From the NCBI GenBank assembly GCA_030679615.1, contig JAUXSJ010000336.1, positions 1 to 6,848 on the forward strand: a stretch of DNA of 6,848 bases. Reading direction: 5' to 3'. Every line of letters starts with the position of its first letter. Position 1 is the stretch's first letter. The notes below the pieces were generated by a model. It had not been told where the DNA came from, searched no databases, and saw only the letters and a list, made by a program, of their open reading frames with translations. The position numbers and the translations under genes are program-made. This DNA comes from Parachlamydiaceae bacterium (GTDB taxonomy: Bacteria; Chlamydiota; Chlamydiia; Chlamydiales; Parachlamydiaceae). Shown one piece after another: positions 1 to 5,788 of the stretch.

Positions 1-23
1 AAGCCCAGACTAAAGTCTAGGCT
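1..23. repeat. Near-perfect inverted repeat at the window edge; possible terminator or dispersed-repeat end
   Basis: Ten-base arms (AGCCCAGACT and AGTCTAGGCT) are separated by only two bases. In minus-strand RNA they pair fully, with one G.U pair. The hairpin lies about 27 bases downstream of the stop codon of the minus-strand gene ending at 50, so it could end that transcript, but any U-tract would fall outside the window. The bases AAGCCC recur at 36-41, and the 24-49 stretch could form a competing stem. The compact GC-rich hairpin in AT-rich DNA also resembles the end of a small dispersed repeat. Which of these is right cannot be decided here. Confidence 0.5.
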
Positions 24-49
24 ACAAACACCCGACAAGCCCTGTTTTT

Positions 50-643
50 TTATATCTTAGTCAATTGGAAATATATTTTTTGATCATCTGATGAAACAAT
101 CATATTGAACATTTTTCCATAAAATGGATTAAAACCAATCTTAGTCGATGCCATAACAATACACTCGGTAACCATTGAATGGAGGATACTATCTAACTCT
201 AAATTGATCAATTTTGTTGGAGTAAACCATGATACAATGAGTCCATTATCAACAGATAAATAATTTGAGATATCTGTGTAAATCCCCTCTGCATTTTGCA
301 TACATAAAAAAGAAGCAGAGCAAGTTCCCACTCTTTGATTTTGTCTATTATAGATTGACGCTCTTCCTGCTAAATAACTAGAAGATATTGTTGAACTGTC
401 ACCTGAAACATTTGATGTCGGTATTGCAATAAAACTATTTATAAAATCTTCTATGTATAAATAATATAATAGTTTTTTATGCTTTTTAATATTTTTTATT
501 ATAAATTTATCCGCTGAATCGCTTTCACATTTATGGTTTTTCTTGAATCTTTTCCCAATATCACTGCTATATACATCTATCGGTACAGATATAAGCAAAG
601 CTAAAAAAAGAACACTTCTATAGACATTTTTTATAGTCAACAT
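50..643 (-). CDS. Putative secreted (periplasmic or exported) protein of unknown function
   Basis: I do not recognise this 197-residue protein. It starts with a positively charged stretch, then a hydrophobic run (about residues 10-22) and a plausible signal-peptidase I site after the VYS of IDVYSS. The mature protein would be about 170 residues. A Lys-rich stretch (residues 33-58) is followed by a Ser/Thr-rich segment (about 78-90) and a more hydrophobic, strand-like C-terminal half. Four cysteines (about 39, 108, 114, 161) could form disulfides after export. Start choice: a TTG at 646 directly precedes an ATG at 643. AGGAGA at 649-654 is well spaced for the ATG and too close for the TTG, so the ATG is preferred. 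The gene has its own promoter-like sequence upstream and is probably monocistronic. A secreted virulence or envelope protein is an inference from the signal peptide and neighbours only. Confidence 0.75.
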   Translation of the reverse strand: MLTIKNVYRSVLFLALLISVPIDVYSSDIGKRFKKNHKCESDSADKFIIKNIKKHKKLLYYLYIEDFINSFIAIPTSNVSGDSSTISSSYLAGRASIYNRQNQRVGTCSASFLCMQNAEGIYTDISNYLSVDNGLIVSWFTPTKLINLELDSILHSMVTECIVMASTKIGFNPFYGKMFNMIVSSDDQKIYFQLTKI

Positions 644-696
644 CAAGATCTCCTAATTTGTTTAAGCCTTTTTCTCAATTTTTCCACGTCTAAACA

Positions 697-726
697 TGTA
701 TAATTAAAATTTTCATTTGTTTTCAA
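697..726 (-). promoter_or_regulatory. Candidate sigma-70 promoter for the secreted-protein gene
   Basis: On the minus strand a TTGAAA -35-like hexamer (721-726) lies 18 bases before TATACA (697-702), or 17 bases before TTATAC. Transcription would start near 690, giving a leader of roughly 45 bases. The -35 hexamer falls inside the left copy of a short direct repeat that also occurs at the 3' end of the antiporter gene. In DNA this AT-rich such matches arise by chance, so the call is moderate. Confidence 0.4.
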
Positions 727-730
727 TGTG
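703..730. repeat. Imperfect direct repeat, copy 1 (partner at 784-810)
   Basis: The sequence ATTAAAATTTTCATTTGTTTT, followed by a weaker match, recurs about 81 bases away as ATTAAATTTTCATTTGTTTTT. The second copy spans the last codons and stop of the antiporter gene (the Lys-Asn-Lys-stop end). The first copy lies in the gap before the secreted-protein gene. It may be a small local duplication, although low complexity makes chance similarity possible. Confidence 0.4.
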
Positions 731-792
731 TTTATCGTAGTCATGAAAAATAACTTAAAAATTTAAACTTTGATATTTAGTCGATTAAATTT

Positions 793-2010
793 TCATTTGT
801 TTTTAATTTGCTCAACACTTTGAAATTGCTGAATTATTTGACTTCCAATGATGATAATCAAACCTAAGAAGGTAATATAAAAAGGTAATGGTAGCGCTGT
901 TCCATTATGAATGACACTCATCACCCAAGTAAATCCAGCAATTAAAATATAGTAAAGACCTCCAAAAATCGAACCAGCTGCTCCCGCAGAAGTTTGATAT
1001 GACTTTAAAGCATGACTCAAGCTATTAGGAATAATCAGACCGATTCCAAAAAATATTGAAAACAATGTCAAAATCGTTAAGGCAACGCCTATCATTTTTA
1101 AATGAAATATCCCTGTCAACACAATAAAAGTGAATAAAAAGCCCCCTACAAAAACGCATGCAGCACCACAATTTATAATGGATTGAGCTGAAAAACGAGT
1201 GCTTTGTCGATACGATATTTTAGCAGCCAAAACAGTAGAAGTTGCGATAAGCAGTCCAAAAAGCCCATAAAAACTAGGTTTCATCCCTAATTGTTCTATA
1301 AAAACGAAGGGTGCTTCTTGGTAAAAACCAAATAAAATACCATTTGTTGCGCCTATCAAAAGAATATGACCCCATATTGTACGATTTTTTATCATATCAA
1401 CAAATAAGAGAGAAATTTTATTCCTCGATAATCGTTGAATATTTCCTGGTCGTGTTTCTGGCAATGACAAAAAGGACCATAATGTTAAACATATAGCCAA
1501 AATCATTAATACCCAAAAATTTGCTCTCCAACCAAAAAACTCACTAATCACTCCCCCCAATACAGGTCCAAGAGCAGGTGAAAAAGCTAATGCTCCAGAC
1601 ATTACCGAAAAAAGTTTGGTTCTTTCAACCCCATTATATGCATCACGCAATATGGTTTGAGTAATCACAGATCCAACACTTGCACCAAAGGCTTGGATAA
1701 AACGCCAGGCCAACAAAGCCTCAACACTCTCAACATTTGCACATCCCAAAGTACCTATTCCATATACAATAATACCAACAAGCATCGCAAAACGGCGACC
1801 AAACCAATCAGAAATGGTGCCCCATAATAAAACACCAAGAGCAAATCCTAAAAAATAAATCGACAATGTTGCTTCCACCATATAAGCGGTTGTTTGCAAT
1901 CCACTTGCCACATTGGGTAACGCTGGTGTGTAAATAGTCTCACTAATTTGAGGAAATCCTACTAAGGCAATAAGCAAGGCTATTGAAAGTTTTTTTTTGT
2001 TAGTTTCCAT
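793..2010 (-). CDS. MFS multidrug resistance transporter, Bcr/CflA family (drug:H+ antiporter)
   Basis: Inner-membrane exporter that, by family, swaps cytoplasmic drugs or metabolites for protons. The substrate cannot be told from sequence. It has about twelve hydrophobic segments over some 405 residues, the usual length. Counting from a Met codon at 2034, visible motifs are: the early SETIYTPALP segment after TM1 (31-40), typical of Bcr-type pumps; MFS motif A, GTISDWFGRR, in the TM2-TM3 loop (72-81); motif B, RFIQAFGAS, in TM4 (111-119); and the antiporter motif C in TM5, SPALGPVLGG (152-161), followed by FFGWRANFW. Start choice: an in-frame ATG at 2034 has no ribosome site and overlaps a TATAAT. 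The ATG at 2010 is preceded by GGAGAT (2017-2022) at good spacing, so translation very probably begins there (METNKKK). It is divergent from the LysR gene, which is its likely regulator. Bcr/CflA membership is sure; a specific gene name is not. Confidence 0.9.
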   Translation of the reverse strand: METNKKKLSIALLIALVGFPQISETIYTPALPNVASGLQTTAYMVEATLSIYFLGFALGVLLWGTISDWFGRRFAMLVGIIVYGIGTLGCANVESVEALLAWRFIQAFGASVGSVITQTILRDAYNGVERTKLFSVMSGALAFSPALGPVLGGVISEFFGWRANFWVLMILAICLTLWSFLSLPETRPGNIQRLSRNKISLLFVDMIKNRTIWGHILLIGATNGILFGFYQEAPFVFIEQLGMKPSFYGLFGLLIATSTVLAAKISYRQSTRFSAQSIINCGAACVFVGGFLFTFIVLTGIFHLKMIGVALTILTLFSIFFGIGLIIPNSLSHALKSYQTSAGAAGSIFGGLYYILIAGFTWVMSVIHNGTALPLPFYITFLGLIIIIGSQIIQQFQSVEQIKNK

Positions 2011-2032
2011 TGACTTATCTCCAATATTAAAC

Positions 2033-2061
2033 ATTATAATATCTATTGTAAACTATTGAAT
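2033..2061 (-). promoter_or_regulatory. Candidate promoter of the MFS antiporter gene
   Basis: On the minus strand a perfect TATAAT (2033-2038) lies 23 bases upstream of the preferred start codon at 2010. The -35 region is poor (ATTCAA or TTCAAT at 2055-2061, spacing 16-17). A good -10 with a weak -35 is typical of an activator-dependent promoter, which would suit control by the divergent LysR protein. The TATAAT overlaps the alternative ATG at 2034, and RNA starting near 2026 would not contain that codon. Confidence 0.5.
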
Positions 2062-2076
2062 AATTATTTATAATAG
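2043..2076. promoter_or_regulatory. Possible LysR-type operator in the divergent intergenic region
   Basis: CTATTG occurs twice exactly ten bases apart (2043-2048 and 2053-2058), one helical turn, and an inverted AATAG follows at 2072-2076. The centre AATAATTATT (2059-2068) is a perfect palindrome. LysR-family regulators commonly bind AT-rich dyads between their own gene and a divergent target. The region overlaps both candidate promoters, so bound protein could repress its own gene and activate the pump. The exact binding site is inferred. Confidence 0.4.
2046..2074 (+). promoter_or_regulatory. Candidate sigma-70 promoter of the lysR gene
   Basis: TTGTAA (2046-2051) and a perfect TATAAT (2069-2074) are separated by exactly 17 bases. 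Transcription would start near 2081, leaving a leader of about 30 bases before the ATG at 2113. The promoter lies over the CTATTG repeats, which suggests autoregulation. Confidence 0.6.
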
Positions 2077-2112
2077 AGTCATAAGTTAACAAATCTTAAC
2101 CAATGATTAATA

Positions 2113-3003
2113 ATGCCCGATTTATCCCAATTGAGAACACTTGTTTTAACAGCAGAGCTTGGCAGTTTGGCAGCAGTAGCTCGCAAACTTGGAATTTCTT
2201 CAGCGGCTGTAAGTAAACAATTAACAAAACTTGAAGAGGAATTAGGATTACAACTTTTATTGCGTTCTACAAGAAAGGTAGAACTTACAGAGATTGGAAC
2301 AGATTATTGCCACCAATGTAGACGAATTTTTGAAGAAGTGGAAGCGGCGTCCGCCTTAATTTCACAAATTAAAGTCATTCCTAACGGTGTTTTAAATGTT
2401 GTAAGTGGCAGACATTTTGCCACAACTTATATCGTGCCGCACATTAAAGAATTTCTTTTGAAATACCCAAAAATTGAATTAAATCTTGAACTTGCTGAAC
2501 GAGTACCGGACATAAATACAGAAGCAATTGATGTTCTTATTGGAATGAGTATACCGACAACCGGAGATGCAATTCAAAAGCGTATTGCTATAACGTCTTA
2601 TTCCTTATGTGCATCTCCGAATTATTTAGAGCAATTTGGAACTCCAAAGAAACCTGATGATTTAAAGAATCATCGCTACATTACACATAGCATGAGAAAG
2701 CCCGATAACGAGTTAGTCTTTCATGATAAAACTATCTCCATCACACCTTTTATACGAGTGAACGATACAGAAACAATGCTGAATTTTGCATTAGATGGAT
2801 TAGGCATCGTAAAACTTCATCATTATGTGGTTAAAAAGTACTTAGAACAAGGTATCTTGAAAGAATTATTAACTGACTATAATCAATCTAACATCCCTAT
2901 TTATGTGGCATATCCTCAACGTCGCTTCATCGCATCAAAAATTCGCTGTTTTATTGATTTTATTACTGAAAAAATATCTGGAGAGGATTTAAATCTAAAA
3001 TAA
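2113..3003 (+). CDS. LysR-family transcriptional regulator
   Basis: DNA-binding regulator of normal family length (296 residues). The N-terminal winged helix-turn-helix is clear: LSQLRTLVLTAELGSLAAV begins it, the recognition region AVARKLGISSAAVSKQL lies around residues 21-37, and LEEELG...LLLRSTRKVELTEIG (about 40-62) forms the wing. A linker helix follows (about 63-90). The effector-binding, periplasmic-binding-protein-like domain starts near NGVLNVVSGRHF (91-102) and ends about residue 290 in a charged tail. It is closest in style to the LysR group that pairs with divergent exporters. The inducer is unknown. There is no good Shine-Dalgarno site before the ATG (the upstream bases are AATCTTAACCAATGATTAATA), so translation may be weak, which is common for regulators. 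It probably controls the divergent antiporter gene and itself. Confidence 0.9.
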   Translation: MPDLSQLRTLVLTAELGSLAAVARKLGISSAAVSKQLTKLEEELGLQLLLRSTRKVELTEIGTDYCHQCRRIFEEVEAASALISQIKVIPNGVLNVVSGRHFATTYIVPHIKEFLLKYPKIELNLELAERVPDINTEAIDVLIGMSIPTTGDAIQKRIAITSYSLCASPNYLEQFGTPKKPDDLKNHRYITHSMRKPDNELVFHDKTISITPFIRVNDTETMLNFALDGLGIVKLHHYVVKKYLEQGILKELLTDYNQSNIPIYVAYPQRRFIASKIRCFIDFITEKISGEDLNLK

Positions 3004-3040
3004 TATAACAAATTATGCTCAGTTACCTTAATGTCATCAA

Positions 3041-3090
3041 CTTAAGCGACAATTGGGATAAATGGCGTAATTTTTACGCCAACGCTTAAG
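3041..3090. repeat. Nested inverted repeat after lysR (hairpin; possible terminator or protein-binding dyad)
   Basis: Outer arms CTTAAGCG (3041-3048) and CGCTTAAG (3083-3090) are perfect reverse complements. Inside them GGCGTAA (3064-3070) and TTACGCC (3074-3080) form a second perfect stem with a three-base loop. The hairpin starts 38 bases past the lysR stop codon. It has no U-run after it, so it is not a textbook intrinsic terminator. It could protect the 3' end of the transcript or be a small palindromic repeat. Confidence 0.6.
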
Positions 3091-3177
3091 AACCATGCAA
3101 TATGAATAAAACAACTCCCGCTTTTAGCGTGATTTTTATTAATAACTGAAAAACACTCATAAACTTTATGTTTATAA

Positions 3178-3380
3178 TTAACGTAAGATGCAAATAACTA
3201 ATTTAATTTAAATTTTTATCATTATATCGTATATCGTTATATCGTTATATCGTTATATCGTTATATCGTTATATCGTTTCCATCGTTAATTTTGCTTCTA
3301 GATTCGAGTTATTTAAAAGTAAAATTTACGATATAACGATATAACTTAATTTAAACTTAGTTATTTGCAACTTACATTAA
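3178..3380. mobile_element. MITE-like foldback element with 23-bp terminal inverted repeats
   Basis: The end sequences TTAACGTAAGATGCAAATAA-CTA (3178-3200) and the reverse complement of 3358-3380 match at 21 of 23 positions. Complementarity continues inward through AT-rich sequence and through ATATCG-type repeats present in both arms. The element is 203 bp, starts and ends in TTAA, and encodes no protein. Small size, inverted ends and lack of coding capacity suit a non-autonomous miniature transposon. TTAA at both edges could be the target duplication or part of the arms; the two cannot be separated because TTAA is its own reverse complement. Confidence 0.55.
3222..3276. repeat. Tandem repeat of 8-bp unit TTATATCG (seven copies)
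   Basis: Seven consecutive TTATATCG units are present; the second has lost one T. They lie in the left arm of the foldback element. Two reverse-complement units occur in the right arm (about 3329-3344), so one arm appears to have expanded by slippage. Copy number is likely to vary among strains. Confidence 0.9.
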
Positions 3381-3496
3381 ATAAAAAATATTATTTATTT
3401 TTTCAACTTTTTCATTGTAAACTTTATGTTTTCTAGGCTTAATCATAATTAGGGGATACAGTTTAAGATTTTTAGAAATTAATTTTTGGAGATTTT

Positions 3497-3754
3497 ATGA
3501 CAATCATATGGACAATCATTATAGGATTTATTGTCGGTCTTATTGCAAGAGCAATCATGCCGGGTAAAGATATTATGGGCTTCATTATGACAACCCTTCT
3601 TGGGATTGGTGGAGCATTGATAGCAAGATTCATAGGACAAGGACTAGGATTCTATCATGAAGGTGAACCAGCTGGATTTTTTATGTCGATATTTGGAGCT
3701 ATCATCCTTTTACTTCTTTATCAATTATTCAGAAAAAAAGATGTTACTCAATAA
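3497..3754 (+). CDS. GlsB/YeaQ/YmgE-family small membrane protein (transglycosylase-associated)
   Basis: Small inner-membrane protein of 85 residues, the normal size for this family. Three hydrophobic segments are visible: about residues 3-20, 26-47 and 60-79, followed by a charged tail (FRKKDVTQ). Family signatures are the small-residue helix GFIVGLIARAIMPGKD (residues 10-25), the second helix with GIGGALIARFIGQGLG (36-51), and the Gly-rich turn before the last helix (EPAGFFMSIFGAIILLLLY). The label 'transglycosylase-associated' is historical. Members are often induced by general stress or acid, and the molecular role is not settled. GGAG at 3488-3491 is five bases from the ATG, so the start is firm. 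The gene stands alone between two foldback elements, with no operon partner. Confidence 0.9.
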   Translation: MTIIWTIIIGFIVGLIARAIMPGKDIMGFIMTTLLGIGGALIARFIGQGLGFYHEGEPAGFFMSIFGAIILLLLYQLFRKKDVTQ

Positions 3755-3795
3755 AATCATTGAACAGCCTCTATAATTATTTGACTTTATGTAAA

Positions 3796-3875
3796 ATACG
3801 ATAGAGACAGCGAGCCGATAAGACGCTGAGATAAATCTTTCCATGTGTCTTACCGTTTCTCTCGTCTCTACGTAT
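3796..3875. repeat. Imperfect foldback repeat of about 80 bp downstream of the GlsB/YeaQ-like gene
   Basis: The left arm starts ATACGATAGAGACAGCGAG (3796-3814). The right arm ends CTCGTCTCTACGTAT (3861-3875) and is its reverse complement apart from one-base gaps. Inner sequence also pairs, for example GATAAGACGC (3817-3826) against GTGTCTTACCG (3845-3855). It is richer in G and C than its surroundings. It could end the upstream transcript, or be a dispersed intergenic repeat. Confidence 0.6.
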
Positions 3876-4103
3876 CAACATTAAGTTTTCTTATTAAAAA
3901 TAATTGCTTTCTTAAGTTGTACCTGTAAACATGTATTACTATTTTATTATAAAAAAAAGCGGTGCATTGCAATCCTGTTTTATAAGACATTAATACCTTT
4001 ATTGTTTTTCCAAATTTAAATTTTAAGACCAATTATTAGGTTTTTTCATCAATAGCAATTATTCTAAGCCGCAAATTTAATTACTTAACCAAGTCAACTT
4101 ATT

Positions 4104-4272
4104 ATGGATGAAATTGAATGGATGAAAATAGAATTCGGTCATCCCCTACCAAAATCGTTTTGATATTCCTTATAAAATTGATCCCAATATTGGCAATAAA
4201 AAATTTGTAGCAAAACAATCCAATGACGTTGGAATGGCGCCAATTAAACTATTATTTACTAGTTATCTTTAG
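4104..4272 (+). pseudogene. Possible remnant of a degraded coding sequence
   Basis: From 4132 to the TAG at 4270-4272 one frame is open for 46 codons. It reads like a real protein tail: IPYQNRFDIPYKIDPNIG, then NKKFVAKQSNDVGMAPI. This frame has stops just upstream. The neighbouring frame opens with ATG at 4104 (MDEIEWMKIEFGHPLP) and runs into a stop at 4159-4161. One frameshift near 4138-4150 would join them into a protein of about 55 residues. There is no ribosome site before 4104. The family is not recognised. It may equally be chance in AT-rich DNA, but codons such as GCG-CCA, GGC and GAC look less AT-driven than their surroundings. Confidence 0.25.
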
Positions 4273-4301
4273 TTGACTTTTAATATTTTATAGTTTAAAA
4301 T
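4273..4301 (+). promoter_or_regulatory. Candidate strong sigma-70 promoter of the YopJ-like gene
   Basis: TTGACT (4273-4278) and TAAAAT (4296-4301) are exactly 17 bases apart, each one base from consensus. RNA would start near 4308, giving a leader of about 38 bases to the ATG at 4346. The -35 directly abuts the stop codon of the upstream remnant. The gene therefore appears to be expressed on its own. Confidence 0.55.
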
Positions 4302-4345
4302 TTAATGCAATATTTAAATTAATTTAATTTTAAAACAGGATACAA

Positions 4346-5788
4346 ATGATTTCACTAACAAGATGTTATACAAATATAGTTAATTCTCATCAAAGTCAAA
4401 ATCAAATTAAATCTTCGCCAAAATATACAAAATTAGGATTAATTTTTGAAAGTGCTTTAATTATAAGTAGTGGATATACCGCCAATCAACTATCTAATTT
4501 AAAACGATTTAGCATTTTAACTAATTCCCTCATTGGTTTTGGAGCATTCCTTGCAGTCGAAATGATTTTTTTATCTATGATAAAATTGTTTAATTTATTG
4601 AAAAAATTAAATAAAAATAGCTGCATTTCATATGATAATAAGTCTTTGGATTTAATTAAAATAGATCATGATTCAACTAAAGATATGTCTTTATTTAAAT
4701 TTCAAATATTAGATCAAAAAAATGAACTAACTAGAGAAAAAATTGCAGAAATTACATTACCTTTAAAAAATACATATGAGACGACAAGATTTAACGATAT
4801 ATATAAAAATTATGACTCAATAGAATATAATTTATTTGGTCCCGTAGAGCATACTCCAAATAATTTTGGGTTCCAAGGTACAGGAATGGCATTACTTGTT
4901 CATAAAAAAGAAAAAAAATATAATTTCAACGACAGAGTGAAAGTTCCACATTCCGATTCTATTCTTTTTAATGCAATTAAAAAAATTTCCACATCAAATG
5001 AGAAATATTTTAATGCTTTTATTGTAACAATGATTATGACGGAAACGGACCGAAATGATAATTCTAGTAAAACCTATAATCATAAATTTTGTATTGGTAT
5101 TCAAAAAAATGAAAAAAATCTTAATATTATTTTTTTTGAAAGCCAAGGAGGTGTAGGAGTTTCAGATAATAAAGAAGAAATTATAAATCATTCCAATGAT
5201 AATATAAAAACTGAAGAAAATACGAATGAAGCTAAATTAATAAATTTCTTGAATGATTCACCTTTGAATTATAAATATATTATTCCAATTTTCAATCAAT
5301 TTAATGATTTAAATTTAGAATTACAACTTAATCTATATACCTCTAAGGTTCAAAGAGAAAAAGCATCCGGTTGCGCAGTTTTTGCCATGCAAGATGCACG
5401 TAATTTTATAAATGATCCTCAATTCTTTGATAACATCATGAAAAGCGGAAAAATCAAAACTGTTTCAATGGAAATAAAATCAAAAACTCTTGATATTTAT
5501 GAGGTTCATCAACTTCAACCAGAATATATGATTGGGGCACAATCTATGAAACTGATTGATACTTATATCAAAGAAAACCCTAAAATACTCAATCAAACTG
5601 TTCCTGGTAGAAAAAAAACTTTTAATGAATATCTAAATAAATACACTCGTATAGTTAATGATAAGAAACAAAATCATTACACTACTTTTAAAACAACAAG
5701 TTATATTGAAACTGTTGTAAATCTGGCAAACAAGCTTGATGTAAATGAATTATTTCAACGTATTACAAGTAAATATTTACAATATTAA
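4346..5788 (+). CDS. YopJ-family Ser/Thr/Lys acetyltransferase-like effector with N-terminal membrane hairpin
   Basis: Predicted secreted effector. YopJ-family enzymes acetylate host signalling proteins (MAP-kinase kinases in the case of YopJ) through a Cys-protease-like fold and need host inositol hexakisphosphate. Seen here: catalytic His246 in YNHKFCIGIQ; Glu265 in IIFFESQGG, exactly 19 residues later, as in YopJ (His109/Glu128); and Cys343 in EKASGCAVFAMQDAR, matching the SSSECGIFS-type segment of YopJ. Downstream, LQPEYMIGAQS (about 390-400) matches the family LPxxFYKHTQ block, but its Lys-His pair is replaced by Ile-Gly. RIVNDKKQNHYTTFKT (435-450) matches the last conserved region. Odd features: 480 residues against about 290 for YopJ; two hydrophobic segments (about 30-47 and 57-84); and an acidic, Asn-rich insertion (about 270-297) that stretches the Glu-Cys gap to 78 residues from 44 in YopJ. 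AGGA at 4337-4340 supports the start. It is visibly more AT-rich than the antiporter and lysR genes, which suggests transfer. Family call is confident; substrate and secretion route are unknown. Confidence 0.83.
   Translation: MISLTRCYTNIVNSHQSQNQIKSSPKYTKLGLIFESALIISSGYTANQLSNLKRFSILTNSLIGFGAFLAVEMIFLSMIKLFNLLKKLNKNSCISYDNKSLDLIKIDHDSTKDMSLFKFQILDQKNELTREKIAEITLPLKNTYETTRFNDIYKNYDSIEYNLFGPVEHTPNNFGFQGTGMALLVHKKEKKYNFNDRVKVPHSDSILFNAIKKISTSNEKYFNAFIVTMIMTETDRNDNSSKTYNHKFCIGIQKNEKNLNIIFFESQGGVGVSDNKEEIINHSNDNIKTEENTNEAKLINFLNDSPLNYKYIIPIFNQFNDLNLELQLNLYTSKVQREKASGCAVFAMQDARNFINDPQFFDNIMKSGKIKTVSMEIKSKTLDIYEVHQLQPEYMIGAQSMKLIDTYIKENPKILNQTVPGRKKTFNEYLNKYTRIVNDKKQNHYTTFKTTSYIETVVNLANKLDVNELFQRITSKYLQY

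Larger units (their letters stand above)
3004..3496. other. Non-coding region of foldback sequence between lysR and the GlsB/YeaQ-like gene
   Basis: No credible gene is seen. The stretch contains a nested hairpin (3041-3090), a small stem CGCT-TTT-AGCG followed by TGATTTTTATT (3119-3137) that might end lysR transcription, and a 203-bp inverted-repeat element (3178-3380) with an internal tandem repeat. A 14-base direct repeat, TAAACTTTATGTTT, sits on both sides of that element (3160-3173 and 3418-3431). No clear promoter is visible for the downstream gene. A weak TTGCAA (3365-3370) N18 TATTAT (3389-3394) starts inside the right arm of the element. Confidence 0.7.
3755..4345. other. Long, mostly non-coding region before the YopJ-like gene
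   Basis: It contains an imperfect foldback of about 80 bp (3796-3875), very AT-rich sequence with an A-tract (3951-3958) next to a small palindrome ATTGCAAT (about 3966-3973), a short coding-like remnant (4104-4272) and the promoter of the next gene (4273-4301). I see no tRNA or other RNA gene. The length and decay suggest a site of past insertion or gene loss. Confidence 0.6.

Noticed and set aside
1311..1496. A 61-codon plus-strand open frame inside the antiporter gene
   Set aside because: It is antisense to a clearly coding, well-conserved MFS protein, has no convincing ribosome site, and its translation resembles no family.
3222..3344. A CRISPR array, because of regular short repeats
   Set aside because: Units are only 8 bp, directly tandem without unique spacers, and palindromically mirrored; this is a microsatellite in a foldback element.
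3160..3431. TAAACTTTATGTTT copies as the target-site duplication of the 203-bp element
   Set aside because: The copies lie at unequal distances from the element ends (4 and 37 bases), so they do not directly flank it; noted only as a direct repeat.
3825..3875. A tRNA or structured RNA gene in the GC-richer hairpin region
   Set aside because: No cloverleaf, T-arm consensus or acceptor pairing could be traced; the pairing is a simple long foldback.
3875..4000. A 39-codon minus-strand frame starting with ATG near 3990
   Set aside because: There is no ribosome site, composition is that of the AT-rich spacer, and it overlaps a poly-A tract and the edge of the foldback; it looks like chance.
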